A DNA stretch of 64,000 bases from Martinezella lusitana (lineage in GTDB: Bacteria > Pseudomonadota > Alphaproteobacteria > Rhizobiales > Rhizobiaceae). Position 1 is the stretch's first letter. The number at the start of each line of letters is the position of its first letter. The notes under the pieces were generated by a model. The model saw only the letters and a list, made by a program, of their open reading frames with translations, made no database searches and was not told the DNA's origin. Positions 17,590 to 26,510 of the stretch are shown here, piece after piece. Made by a program: the position numbers and the translations under genes. The DNA is taken from the NCBI RefSeq assembly GCF_900094565.1, contig NZ_FMAF01000015.1, positions 81,738-145,737 of the forward strand, read 5' to 3'.

Positions 17590-18675
17590 CTAGCGAATCC
17601 AATTGTTCCAGCGTTGAAGCAACATTGCATTGTTGGCGTTGATCCAGTCCGCATCCGGCACGACAATGTAATCGCGAACATCCTCAGCGCTTGGCATGGT
17701 CTTTCTAACCTCCTCAGGGATCAGTGCAGCCGCCTCGATGCTGGGAGGAGTGCAGGACAGAATAGTGCAGGCCTGTGCCTGAGCTTCGGGAGAGTTTAGC
17801 CAGAAGGCAATCAGTTTCAGTGCATTGTCGTGATGGGGCGCACCTTTGATCAGTGCGATGCGATCGCCAACCAGAAAGGATGCCTTATAGGACCAGCCAA
17901 TGGGCAGACCCTCAGTTTGCATCGCCTTTGCTCGCGTTAACCAGATCTGGCCGAGTGAATAATCGCCATTGCGGAAACCCTGCACGCTCTGATCGCCAGT
18001 CTTCCACCAGATCGAGACAGCTGGGCGGATTTGATCAAGCCTCTTCAACGCACGATCGACATCGAGAGGAAACAACTTGTCTCGCGGTACGCCATCGGAC
18101 AGAAGGGCAGCTGCCATCACCCGCCAGGGATCGTCAAAGTTGGGAAACGCACGCCCACCCGGAAATTTCTTCGTATCCCACATATCCGCCCATGTCTCCG
18201 GCAGGGGATCGCCGACCTTGCCAACCCGATAGGCCAGCAGAGTGGCCGTCGACTGAAGAAGAGCGCCGCCGGCCACACAGGCGTGAGGTCCAAGATCCTT
18301 GCGGTCGATAAATTGGCGGCAGAACTCGGTGAGATCCTCCGTGACCTCACGATGTGCTTTTGAGGCTGCCTGTATCTCGCCGTCAAGGTATAGATCCCAG
18401 GTGACGTTGCCTGTCTTTACCATTGCACTGGCTTTGGCGCGCATTTCAGCATTGGTGGCGACAACCGTCACAACCTCGATGCCTGTGGCCTTGGTGAATG
18501 GGTCGAACCACGCCTCCTTAAGGGCCCGGTCATACGCCCCACCGGTTGAGGCGATGATGACTTGTCCTGCAGCTGTCGCCGATTGTGGAGGAGCAAGTAG
18601 CCCCAGGAGGCCGGCAGCAGCATAGGCCAATCGCCGGAGTTGGAATTTACGTGTCGGGCAGCTTTCAGATGACAT
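17590..18675 (-). CDS. Polyamine-type ABC transporter substrate-binding protein (PotD-like)
   Basis: Periplasmic protein of about 361 residues in the PotD/PotF/AfuA-like class. A signal peptide (FQLRRLAYAAAGLLGLLAPP, cleavage after ATAAG) is followed by VIIASTGGAYDRALKEAWFDPF, a strong family start, and LPETWADMWDTKKFPGGRAF in the middle. An earlier ATG at 18723 overlaps the permease stop as ATGA, but I prefer 18675 because it gives a normal signal peptide and has AGAGAA upstream. It is the last gene of a four-gene importer operon. Substrates in this class include polyamines, amino acids and organic acids; the neighbouring transaminase suggests an amine. Confidence 0.87.
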   Translation of the reverse strand: MSSESCPTRKFQLRRLAYAAAGLLGLLAPPQSATAAGQVIIASTGGAYDRALKEAWFDPFTKATGIEVVTVVATNAEMRAKASAMVKTGNVTWDLYLDGEIQAASKAHREVTEDLTEFCRQFIDRKDLGPHACVAGGALLQSTATLLAYRVGKVGDPLPETWADMWDTKKFPGGRAFPNFDDPWRVMAAALLSDGVPRDKLFPLDVDRALKRLDQIRPAVSIWWKTGDQSVQGFRNGDYSLGQIWLTRAKAMQTEGLPIGWSYKASFLVGDRIALIKGAPHHDNALKLIAFWLNSPEAQAQACTILSCTPPSIEAAALIPEEVRKTMPSAEDVRDYIVVPDADWINANNAMLLQRWNNWIR

Positions 18676-18719
18676 GGAATGTTCTCTTTGTGTGTGTTTT
18701 GAATTTGTTGGCTTCGGCG

Positions 18720-19586
18720 TCATTGACCGGCTTTGCGGGCGGTCAGCAGGTGTGTCGTTCCCATCAGAAGCAAGGAGACGGCGACGAAAACCGCAGACGC
18801 AGCGGCAATCACCGGCGTCAGATTGAAATCGATGTCTTCGAACATCTTACGCCCGATTGATTTTCCGCCGGTGTCCGAGATGAAAAAGGCGACAGTCGCC
18901 TCGTCGAATGATGCAAGGAAGGCGAAGACGGAGGCAGATGCGATGCCGGGCGCAATATTGGGCAGCACAACTCGAAAGAATGTCTGCAGCCGGTTTGCGC
19001 CACAGCTCAACCCCGCAAGCTCCAACGTCGGATCGAGGCGCTGGAGCGATGCCGTAACCGTAATAACGACATAGGGGATGGCAAGCACGGTATGTGCGAT
19101 CAGAAAACCGATAAAGCTTCCAGTAAGCTGCAACGGTGAGAAGACCAGATATAGGGCAACGCCGAAGACGACATGCGGAACGATCATTGGCCCAACCGAC
19201 AGGACCTGAAGCGCGTTTTTGAAGGGAAGATCCCCCCGGACGATGGCAAGCGACGCCATGGTTCCTATGATGGTGGCGCTTGCAGTTGTCGCAATTGCGA
19301 TCTTGATACTAAACCATGTCGCCGCCATCCAGTCCGGATCACTGAAATAGACCTGATACCAGTGCCAGGTCAGTCCCTGCGGCGGGAACTGAATGTAATC
19401 GGTTTGGCTCAGCGACATCGGGATGATGAGCAGCGTCGGCAGAATTAGAAAGAACAGGATGCTTCCGACGAGCACGCCAGCACCGATGAGCGCTGCTGCC
19501 CTGCCAAGGGGATGCAAAGCCGCGAGCCTGAGCCTGCCGGTCGCAGCGAAAAGTGGTGGCAAGGTGGAAGATTGATCAATGAACAC
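18720..19586 (-). CDS. Polyamine-type ABC transporter permease (PotC-like)
   Basis: Inner-membrane permease of 288 residues. Several hydrophobic helices are evident (the first near AALIGAGVLVGSILFFLILP) and the ATPase-contact EAA loop reads LELAGLSCGANRLQTFFRVV followed by LPNIAPGI. The end FLASFDEATVAFFISD is highly typical of PotC. It overlaps the upstream permease gene by 11 bases and touches the binding-protein gene, so translation is coupled through the operon. With the PotB-like permease it would form the membrane channel. Confidence 0.9.
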   Translation of the reverse strand: MFIDQSSTLPPLFAATGRLRLAALHPLGRAAALIGAGVLVGSILFFLILPTLLIIPMSLSQTDYIQFPPQGLTWHWYQVYFSDPDWMAATWFSIKIAIATTASATIIGTMASLAIVRGDLPFKNALQVLSVGPMIVPHVVFGVALYLVFSPLQLTGSFIGFLIAHTVLAIPYVVITVTASLQRLDPTLELAGLSCGANRLQTFFRVVLPNIAPGIASASVFAFLASFDEATVAFFISDTGGKSIGRKMFEDIDFNLTPVIAAASAVFVAVSLLLMGTTHLLTARKAGQ

Positions 19587-20481
19587 TGCTGAATCCTTTG
19601 CTGAAGGAAAGCGCCTTGCGAAATACGACGATGAAGACGATCGTCATGGCGAGAAGAACCGTCGACAAGGCGGCGGCAAATGGCCAGTCGAGTAGAACAG
19701 TGGTCTGCTGGCCGATTAGGTTCGCCATCAGCATCGAACCCGGGCCTCCGACCAGAGCCGGCGTGATGTAAAAGCCCAGCGCAAGAACGAAACACATGGT
19801 TGCGCCGGCAAAGACACCTGGGAGGCTGAGCGGCAAGGTCACGAAGAGGAAGGTCCGGATCGCCCCGGCTCCAAGATTGCGTGCCGCTCGGGCATAGTCC
19901 TGTGGGAGCATTTGCAAGGTGGAAAAGATTGGGACAATGACGAAGGGCAGGAGCACATGCGTCATCGCCAGCACGACGGCACCTTGCGTGTAGAGAAGCT
20001 TGAGCGGTCCATCCGTCAGGTTTGTCGCGACGAGTAATGAATTGACGATGCCGTGACGCTGAAGCAGCACGATCCAGGCATATGAGCGGATGAGAACCGA
20101 GGTCCATAACGGAATGAAGACGCATGCCGCAATGACCAAGGCCAGCCTCCCTTTGAGGCGGGCCATGGCAAGGGCGACGGGGTAGCCTATGAAAACGCAA
20201 CTAACGGTGACAGCAGTGGCGATTCCCACGGTATTCGCAAGAACGGCCGCGTAGAGAGGATCATCCAGAAGGCGCCCGTAATTGGCGAATAGGCCTCCGA
20301 TAAAGCTGAGGGTGATTAACTTGGTCAAAGGATAAAGGAAGCCGATCGCATAGATCGCCAGAAGCGGCAAGACAAGTAGCCAGGAAGAGATGGCTGCATA
20401 GTGTCGTGCAGAACCGGGCCGCATCCACGTGGCCGGCCGTAACTGGTTTGTCGCGGTCGAAGGGGAAGCTGGCAAGGTCAT
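19576..20481 (-). CDS. Polyamine-type ABC transporter permease (PotB-like)
   Basis: Inner-membrane permease of 301 residues, PotB-like. The amino half has a helix at LLVLPLLAIYAIGFLYPL, then TVGIATAVTVSCVFIGYPVA, and the EAA loop ARAARNLGAGAIRTFLFVTL followed by PLSLPGVFAGA. The end includes ALVGGPGSMLMANLIGQQ, typical of the family. ATG 20481 overlaps the ATPase stop by four bases (ATGA). It forms the channel with the PotC-like permease. Confidence 0.9.
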   Translation of the reverse strand: MTLPASPSTATNQLRPATWMRPGSARHYAAISSWLLVLPLLAIYAIGFLYPLTKLITLSFIGGLFANYGRLLDDPLYAAVLANTVGIATAVTVSCVFIGYPVALAMARLKGRLALVIAACVFIPLWTSVLIRSYAWIVLLQRHGIVNSLLVATNLTDGPLKLLYTQGAVVLAMTHVLLPFVIVPIFSTLQMLPQDYARAARNLGAGAIRTFLFVTLPLSLPGVFAGATMCFVLALGFYITPALVGGPGSMLMANLIGQQTTVLLDWPFAAALSTVLLAMTIVFIVVFRKALSFSKGFSSVH

Positions 20482-21596
20482 GCGGCAAATCCTTCCTTGA
20501 TCGGGAAGGTTTGCACCCTCGCTTCATCGATCAGGAGATTGACACTGCTTCCTTGTTCGAAGGCCGTCGCTTGTCCGGCGGGCAACTCCACCCGCAGGAC
20601 AACGCTGGGCAATCTTGTGAGGCGGACAAGCAGGATGTTGGTCGAGCCGAAGAAGACAGATGCCTCTACGATTCCGGCACCCGTACTGTCGCGATTTTGA
20701 CCTGATGGTGCCAGACTTATATGTTCGGGCCTGATGGCAAGATGAAGCGGCGAACCCTTTACCAAATGGATGGCACTGCCATCCGAAACGGTTGGAGCCC
20801 TCAACAGGACGTCTTCCGCTACCTGAAATACATGTTTGCCGCTCTCGGTCCCGACATAAGTACCGGGCACGAAGTTCATCACGCCTATGAAGTCAGCGAC
20901 GAAGGCGTTGGCGGGTTTGCCGTAAAGCTCGGTAGGCGTTCCTATCTGCTGCAATTCGCCTTGCCGCATGACCGCAACTCGATCGGACATCGCCAGAGCT
21001 TCATCCTGATCGTGTGTGACATAGACAACGGTCGCGCCGAGTCGCTGCTGTATGCGTTTGAGCTCGAATTGCATCGCCTCGCGCAGCTTCTTGTCGAGTG
21101 CGCCAAGCGGCTCGTCCATGAGAATGACCGGCGGATCGAAGACCAGCGCTCGGGCAACTGCAACCCGCTGCTGTTGCCCGCCTGATAGTTGGTTCGGATA
21201 GCGATCCCGGTATTCGGACAGTTGAACGAGTTGAAGTATCTCCTCCAGTCGCGATTTAAGCGGCGCTCCCGAAAGCGCGCGGCGCATCTTCAGCGGAAAC
21301 GCAATGTTCTGTCCTACCGTCAGATGCGGAAACAACGCATATTTCTGAAAGACCATGCCGATATCACGACGGTTGGGTGGCAGAGGCGTGACGTCTTTGT
21401 CGCCAATGCGGATCGTCCCCGCGGTCGGCATCTCGAAGCCGGCAATCATTGTCAGCAGCGATGTCTTGCCGGATCCAGACGGACCGACGATCGAGACGAA
21501 CTCGCCCGGTTCGATCTCCAGATTTGTGCATCTGACAGCCCAGATGTCTGCATAGCGTTTTTGGAGTTCCGAAAGGATCAATCTTCGGCCAATCAA
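20478..21596 (-). CDS. Polyamine-type ABC transporter ATPase (PotA-like)
   Basis: ATP-binding subunit of about 372 residues. It has Walker A GPSGSGKTSL, the Q loop MVFQKYALFPHLT, signature LSGGQQQRVA, Walker B VILMDEPLGALD and the H loop VTHDQDEA, then a TOBE-type regulatory tail including LAIRPEHISL. I choose the TTG at 21596 because an AGGAGGG site lies at ideal spacing before it; an ATG 60 bases upstream (21656) lacks a ribosome site and adds a basic tail. First gene of the importer operon, divergent from the GntR gene and preceded by its likely operators. Confidence 0.9.
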   Translation of the reverse strand: MIGRRLILSELQKRYADIWAVRCTNLEIEPGEFVSIVGPSGSGKTSLLTMIAGFEMPTAGTIRIGDKDVTPLPPNRRDIGMVFQKYALFPHLTVGQNIAFPLKMRRALSGAPLKSRLEEILQLVQLSEYRDRYPNQLSGGQQQRVAVARALVFDPPVILMDEPLGALDKKLREAMQFELKRIQQRLGATVVYVTHDQDEALAMSDRVAVMRQGELQQIGTPTELYGKPANAFVADFIGVMNFVPGTYVGTESGKHVFQVAEDVLLRAPTVSDGSAIHLVKGSPLHLAIRPEHISLAPSGQNRDSTGAGIVEASVFFGSTNILLVRLTRLPSVVLRVELPAGQATAFEQGSSVNLLIDEARVQTFPIKEGFAA

Positions 21597-21762
21597 ATCA
21601 TTACCCTCCTTCTGTTGAGTGAGAATTCCCCATTTTTTTCGCGCTGCCTTAGCCATCCGCGAACGGTGCTAGCCTCTTTTTGGCAGCCCTGCAGATCGCT
21701 TGGATGCAGAATTCATTGAACCAGCAACCCGGTGACAGTCACAAAGCGGGCTGCTAAAGCTA

Positions 21763-21778
21763 TTTTGATGTGACAATC
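21763..21778. promoter_or_regulatory. Weak GntR site copy, TTTTGATGTGACAATC
   Basis: A degenerate copy of the palindrome at 21804-21819, with the left half intact. The centres of the two sites are 41 bases apart, close to four helical turns, so cooperative binding is possible. Confidence 0.4.
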
Positions 21779-21803
21779 GCTTTGCGAAAACTTCACATAA
21801 TCT

Positions 21804-21819
21804 TTTTGTTGCATCAAAA
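21804..21819. promoter_or_regulatory. GntR operator candidate TTTTGTTGCATCAAAA
   Basis: A 16-bp near-perfect palindrome in the gap between the divergent importer operon and the GntR gene. It differs by one base from the perfect palindrome at 22576-22591 that precedes the aminotransferase gene. It lies 30 to 45 bases before the GntR start, so it could control both divergent promoters. Confidence 0.65.
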
Positions 21820-21848
21820 TATTGGCCTGTCAACAGCGGGAACGGAAA

Positions 21849-22538
21849 ATGATATTAGAACTGGGAGAAGGTGCGGGTTTGGATAGGCAGGCTAGCGGGT
21901 TGGGGGATACCGCATATCGGGAAATGAAGGAGCGCTTGATCCGAGGTGTCTATGAGCCCGGCTACAAGATGACGGTACGCGCCGTTGCTGAGGAGCTGGG
22001 GATCAGTTCGACGCCTGCTCGCGATGCCATCAATCGCCTGATCGGTGACGGCGCACTGGTTTACGCCGGTCCCAAGACGGTGATTGTTCCTGTTCTTAGG
22101 GAGTCGGATTTAAAGGAGATAACCTCGATCAGACTTGCTCTGGAGGGTCTTGCGGCCGAGCGGGCAGCTTTGCATGGGAATAGTCAAGATATTGATAAAT
22201 TACGACAAATTCAGGATGAAATCAATTCGGCTCTGGAGGTGGGTGACTACACGGCAGCGCTTCGGCACAACAAGGAATTTCATTTCTCGGTCTATCGCAT
22301 GGCAGACCTTCCTTATCTAGTCTCAATGATCGAAGGGCTCTGGCTGCGCATCGGTCCGTCGCTCTACAACCTCTATCCGGAGTTTGCTGAAGAGAAGTAC
22401 GGCGTGCGCAATCATGAGATGGCAATGGAGGCACTCGCTGAGCGTGATGGCGCTGCTTTGAGGGCCGCCTTTGAGAGCGATATCCGCGATGGCTATCGCA
22501 GCCTGCGGCGCGCGGCGAGGAGAAATTTGCGCTCCTGA
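21849..22538 (+). CDS. GntR-family transcriptional regulator, FCD subfamily
   Basis: A 229-residue regulator with an amino-terminal winged helix (VRAVAEELGISSTPARDAIN near residues 43-62) and a helical FCD ligand domain. The FCD domain shows the expected polar residues in HNKEFHFSVYR and RNHEMAMEAL, where family members often bind a metal and a carboxylate ligand. ATG 21849 is preceded by a GGGAACGGAAA ribosome site. It stands between the divergent importer and the catabolic operon, and near-identical palindromes flank it, so it most likely represses both and itself, with the imported compound or an intermediate as inducer. Confidence 0.9.
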   Translation: MILELGEGAGLDRQASGLGDTAYREMKERLIRGVYEPGYKMTVRAVAEELGISSTPARDAINRLIGDGALVYAGPKTVIVPVLRESDLKEITSIRLALEGLAAERAALHGNSQDIDKLRQIQDEINSALEVGDYTAALRHNKEFHFSVYRMADLPYLVSMIEGLWLRIGPSLYNLYPEFAEEKYGVRNHEMAMEALAERDGAALRAAFESDIRDGYRSLRRAARRNLRS

Positions 22539-22546
22539 TGCCAAAA

Positions 22547-22562
22547 TTTTGATGCATTGACT
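22547..22562. promoter_or_regulatory. Weak GntR site copy, TTTTGATGCATTGACT
   Basis: A degenerate copy of the 16-bp palindrome, with its left half intact, centred 29 bases before the perfect site. Together they mirror the weak-plus-strong pair on the other side of the regulator gene. Confidence 0.4.
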
Positions 22563-22575
22563 TGACGGCGAGTAA

Positions 22576-22591
22576 TTTTGTTGCAACAAAA
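22576..22591. promoter_or_regulatory. GntR operator candidate, perfect palindrome TTTTGTTGCAACAAAA
   Basis: A perfect 16-bp palindrome 56 to 71 bases before the aminotransferase start. It matches the site in front of the GntR gene and the importer at 15 of 16 positions. It is the best regulatory call in this locus. Confidence 0.7.
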
Positions 22592-22646
22592 ATATAAAGG
22601 CGGTGCAAAGACACGCGTCTGAACTTGCAACAGAAAGCCTCCTATC

Positions 22647-24002
22647 ATGTTTACGGACAAAGCTCAGGGACGAGGCTGGTCGGCTATTCGAGCCCGATCA
22701 GCTCATCTCTTTCGCCGGGGAAAAGGCGTTTTTCCGGCTGGTGTTACACGCTCCACGATCGAGAGGGATCCCATCCCGATCTACGTCGCCAAAGGCGAGG
22801 GAGCCTATGTCTGGGATGCGGACGGCAACCGTCTGCTCGACCTCAACAACAACTTTACGACATTGATCCATGGCCACGGTTTCGCGCCCGTCATGGAGGC
22901 CGTCGAAAAAGTCTTGAAAATGGGCACATGTTTCGCCAATCCCACGGAATATGAGATCGCGCTAGGCGAACTACTGGTCTCGCGCCTACCGGCGATGGAA
23001 CAGGTGCGTTTCGTCAATAGTGGTACCGAAGCCGTCATGTTTGCCATCAAGGCTGCGCGGGCCTTCACCCGACGATCAGCAATTGTCCGCTTTGCGGGTT
23101 CCTATCATGGCGCCTATGACTGGGCCGAGGCCGGTCAGGGTGGCGTGATCGTAGACGACGCTTCCGGGAGAAATTTGCCTAAGCTCGGTTATCCCGGCGC
23201 GCCGCAATCGATCGCCGACAATGTCCTTGTTCTGAATTTTAACGATGTTGCCGGTATAGAGCATTCAATCGCGCCGAGAGCAAACGACGTCGCTGCCATT
23301 CTCATCGATCCGATGCCGAGCAGGGCAGGCCTGCTGCATCCGGCGCCCGACTTCATCGCTACAGTATCCGCCGTCGCCCGCAAATACGGCATTCTTGTCA
23401 TTGCCGATGAAGTTCTCAATCTAAGGCAGGGTTTTGCCGGTGCTTCGGCCCGCTATGGTCTTGAACCGGATCTGATCACAGTCGGCAAGATCATCGGGGG
23501 CGGCTTTCCAGTGGGCGCCATTGGTGGCCGCACGGACGTCATGGCTGTGTTCGGTAGTGACGATGAGGCGCCGCTCCTTTCACAAGGCGGTACGTTTTCG
23601 GCGAATACCGTGTCCATGGTTGCCGGAAAGGCTGCAATGGAGGCCATGACGCTCGAAGCCTTCGACCGTCTAGAGCGATTGGGGGATGGTTTGCGCAAGG
23701 GGTTGGCGGATGTAGTCCTGAAACGGAGCGCCCCGTTTTCAGTTTCCGGAGCGGCGTCTTTGTTTCGCATCCATCCGAGGAGGATCGCGCCGACGAGTTT
23801 CCATATGGCGACCATGACATCGGAGGAGAATGACGTCATGCGGGCGCTCTCGCGACATTTCCTGGCATGCGGGATTTTGCTGCCCTTCGGCGCCGCGGCA
23901 TGCCTGTCGACACCGATGTCTGACGCCGATGTCGAAAGCATTGTCGCAGCATTTGATGACTTTCTGGAAAAGAACAGCAGAACGGATTGGGAGGGACGGT
24001 AA
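22647..24002 (+). CDS. Class III PLP-dependent aminotransferase (GSA aminotransferase-like)
   Basis: A 451-residue PLP enzyme. It has the fold-type I pattern of class III aminotransferases and glutamate-1-semialdehyde aminomutase: VRFVNSGTEAVMFAIKAARA for phosphate binding, GSYHGAYDW, the cofactor aspartate in VIADEVLNLRQG, and the Schiff-base lysine in TVGKIIGGGFPVGA (Lys281). Its genomic company is catabolic, with no tetrapyrrole genes, so it more likely removes an amino group from the imported compound than makes aminolevulinate. The start is ATG 22647 with a weak ribosome site. It overlaps the next gene by one base (TAATG). Confidence 0.87.
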   Translation: MFTDKAQGRGWSAIRARSAHLFRRGKGVFPAGVTRSTIERDPIPIYVAKGEGAYVWDADGNRLLDLNNNFTTLIHGHGFAPVMEAVEKVLKMGTCFANPTEYEIALGELLVSRLPAMEQVRFVNSGTEAVMFAIKAARAFTRRSAIVRFAGSYHGAYDWAEAGQGGVIVDDASGRNLPKLGYPGAPQSIADNVLVLNFNDVAGIEHSIAPRANDVAAILIDPMPSRAGLLHPAPDFIATVSAVARKYGILVIADEVLNLRQGFAGASARYGLEPDLITVGKIIGGGFPVGAIGGRTDVMAVFGSDDEAPLLSQGGTFSANTVSMVAGKAAMEAMTLEAFDRLERLGDGLRKGLADVVLKRSAPFSVSGAASLFRIHPRRIAPTSFHMATMTSEENDVMRALSRHFLACGILLPFGAAACLSTPMSDADVESIVAAFDDFLEKNSRTDWEGR

Positions 24003-25717
24003 TGAAAGAAACCTCAATGATGGGTACGGTCGCCGATCGGATCGCAGAAGCGCTCGGACGTCATGGTGTTGAAATGATTTTCGCCCAGAGCCTGCCGTCC
24101 GCGCTCATCCTTGCCGCCGAGGCGCGCGGCATTCGCCAGATTGCCTATCGGCAGGAAAACATGGGGGGAGCCATGGCGGATGGCTATGCCCGTAGCTCCG
24201 GAAAAGTCGGGGTTGTTGCCGCCCAGAATGGCCCGGCCGCGACCCTGCTTGTGCCGCCATTTGCCGAGTGCCTGAAGGCGAGCATTCCGGTTGTAGCAAT
24301 GGTCCAGGATGTTGAGCGTGACCAGACGGACAGGAACGCTTTCCAGGATTTTGATCAGATAGCCCTGTTCCAATCCTGCACCAAATGGGTCCGGCGCGTC
24401 ACAGTTGCTGAACGGGTCGACGACTACGTCGATGCGGCATTCACTGCCGCCACCTCCGGTCGCCCCGGCCCAGTAGCATTGCTGTTGCCGGCTGACCTCT
24501 TACGTTCGCCCACGCCCGTCGCCGGAGCACCCCGCATCAGCAATCTCGGACGATGGCCGCTTGATCGAACCCGACCATCGGATCACGATCTGCAAACAGC
24601 CGCCGAACGGATCGCCAATGCCCGATCGCCCGTCGTTCTTGCCGGCGGCGGTATCCACTGTGCTGGGGCAGCTGAAGAACTGGCACGTTTGCAGGATGAG
24701 GCAGGCCTGCCTGTCTTCACGACCAATATGGGGAAGGGCGCTGTCAGCGAATTCCATCCACTGTCTGCCGGTGTCCTGGGCTCTCTGGTCGGCCCGCGAT
24801 CCCTTGGCTTCTACAGCCATGAGCTTATGTCAGAAGCGGATCTGGTCGTCCTTGTCGGGACGCGCACCAATCAGAACGGCACTGACAATTGGCGACAGAT
24901 ACCGGCCAAGGCAAGTGTGATCCATATCGATATAGATCCAACGGAGGTGGGCCGAAATTATGAGGCTCTCCGACTTGTCGGCGACGCGAGGGAAACATTG
25001 GCGGCGTTGCGCCGGTCGCTTGAAAGCTGCGACCTCGCGCTCAGACGAAACTTGCGCGCGCCTCTCGAAGAGCGGATTGCTTCATTCTGGCGACATTTCG
25101 ATGAAGCGCGCCATACCCAGTATGCCTCGGTCGATTCTCCCATTCGTCCGGAGCGGGTCATGGCTGAGTTGCAGCCCTGGCTGCAGCGCGATATCGCAAT
25201 CGTCGCGGACGCCAGCTATTCCTCCATGTGGATTCTTGGGCAGCTGAGGGCGCCACGGGCGGGCATGCGTTTCATCACACCGCGAGGCCTAGCCGGACTT
25301 GGATGGGGTTTTCCGCTTGCGCTCGGCGCTAAGGCTGCCGAGCCGCAGCGTCCAGTGGTCGCGGTCGTCGGCGACGGCGGTTTTGCCCATAGCTGGGCCG
25401 AGCTCGAAACGATGATGCGGATGCGTTTGCCGGTGACCATCATCGTGCTCAACAATGGCATTCTGGGTTTTCAGCGCGATGCCGAGACTGTGAAGTTCGG
25501 CCAATATACCTCCGCGTGCCATTTCGCCGAAGTCGATCACGCCGCGCTTGCGAAAGCCTGCGGATGCCCTTCGATCCGCATTAACGATCCCGCAGCAATC
25601 GCAGCAGCTCTGAAACGTGGCATCGAAGGAAACGAACCGCTGCTCATCGAAGTGATGACGGATCCAGAGGCACATCCACCCCTGTCACTGTTCGCTGAGA
25701 TGGATCGTGCAGCATGA
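24002..25717 (+). CDS. Thiamine diphosphate-dependent enzyme (acetolactate synthase-like)
   Basis: A 571-residue ThDP enzyme with the standard three domains. The catalytic glutamate is in YRQENMGGAMADGYAR (Glu52), the central domain runs roughly 190-330, and the ThDP/Mg motif is GDGGFAHSWAELETMMRM with LNNGILGFQ. It should join or cleave a 2-oxo or aldehyde compound. ATG 24002 overlaps the aminotransferase stop and has GGGAGGGA upstream. With the transaminase before it and the SDR after it, a deaminated aldehyde or keto acid is the probable substrate. A role like sulfoacetaldehyde acetyltransferase (Xsc) was considered but no specific match was seen. Confidence 0.85.
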   Translation: MKETSMMGTVADRIAEALGRHGVEMIFAQSLPSALILAAEARGIRQIAYRQENMGGAMADGYARSSGKVGVVAAQNGPAATLLVPPFAECLKASIPVVAMVQDVERDQTDRNAFQDFDQIALFQSCTKWVRRVTVAERVDDYVDAAFTAATSGRPGPVALLLPADLLRSPTPVAGAPRISNLGRWPLDRTRPSDHDLQTAAERIANARSPVVLAGGGIHCAGAAEELARLQDEAGLPVFTTNMGKGAVSEFHPLSAGVLGSLVGPRSLGFYSHELMSEADLVVLVGTRTNQNGTDNWRQIPAKASVIHIDIDPTEVGRNYEALRLVGDARETLAALRRSLESCDLALRRNLRAPLEERIASFWRHFDEARHTQYASVDSPIRPERVMAELQPWLQRDIAIVADASYSSMWILGQLRAPRAGMRFITPRGLAGLGWGFPLALGAKAAEPQRPVVAVVGDGGFAHSWAELETMMRMRLPVTIIVLNNGILGFQRDAETVKFGQYTSACHFAEVDHAALAKACGCPSIRINDPAAIAAALKRGIEGNEPLLIEVMTDPEAHPPLSLFAEMDRAA

Positions 25718-26490
25718 CCTCGGCTTCTCGGCAAAAGCTTGCTGTCGTGACCGGCGGCAGCTCGGGAATCGGCTTGGCAACCGCTGCAAGCCTGCTCGCG
25801 CATGGCTACAAAGTGGCTATTTTCGGGCAGCGCCGGGACCATGTCGCAGCCGCAGAGCAAATGCTTTCGGCGCGGTTCGGCGCTGAGAATGTCTTTGCTC
25901 GGACGGTGAACTTGGCCAAGCCGATACAGATACAACGGTTCTTCCATGCGCTGGAGCGCGAGTGGACCACGGCGGATATCCTCATAAGCAACGCGGGTAT
26001 ATCCCCAAAGGGCGAAAACGGTGCAACACCATTCCTACAGATCACCACCAACGAGTGGCACTCGGTTCTCGCGGTCAACCTGACTGGCGCAATGCGGTGT
26101 TGCCAGGCCGTCCTACCGCACATGATCGACCGTGATTTCGGGCGCATCGTGTTCATCAGTTCGATTGCTGGCCGCACGATTCCACAGATATCGGGTGCAG
26201 CTTACGCCGCGTCGAAGTCAGCGCTTGCCGGGTTGGCTCGCTCGCTAGTGGCTGCCTCTGCCGGTCACCGCATTACCATCAATCTTGTCGCTCCCGGCAG
26301 GATTGCGACGCAAATGGCAGGGGCACCAGACGGTGAGACCAACAGGGCTGCGCTTGCTCGCATTCCACTCGGACGGATCGGGACACCGGAGGATGTTGCG
26401 GCCGCCATCTGCTTTCTCGTCTCGGAAGAGGCGGGGTTCATCAATGGTGCCGTGCTGGATGTGAATGGCGGTGAGTTTGCTCCGCTATAA
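25714..26490 (+). CDS. SDR-family oxidoreductase (FabG-like)
   Basis: A 258-residue classical SDR. Motifs are VTGGSSGIGLATAASLL at the amino end, ILISNAGISPKG, catalytic serine in VFISSIAG, YAASK catalytic pair, and LVAPGRIATQMAG; it ends with the common family tail GAVLDVNGGEF. ATGA overlap with the ThDP gene shows translational coupling. It probably oxidises or reduces the product of the ThDP step with NAD(P)(H). It is the last gene of the GntR-controlled catabolic operon. Confidence 0.88.
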   Translation: MTSASRQKLAVVTGGSSGIGLATAASLLAHGYKVAIFGQRRDHVAAAEQMLSARFGAENVFARTVNLAKPIQIQRFFHALEREWTTADILISNAGISPKGENGATPFLQITTNEWHSVLAVNLTGAMRCCQAVLPHMIDRDFGRIVFISSIAGRTIPQISGAAYAASKSALAGLARSLVAASAGHRITINLVAPGRIATQMAGAPDGETNRAALARIPLGRIGTPEDVAAAICFLVSEEAGFINGAVLDVNGGEFAPL

Positions 26491-26510
26491 TACAAGCCGG
26501 AGGAGGAGAT

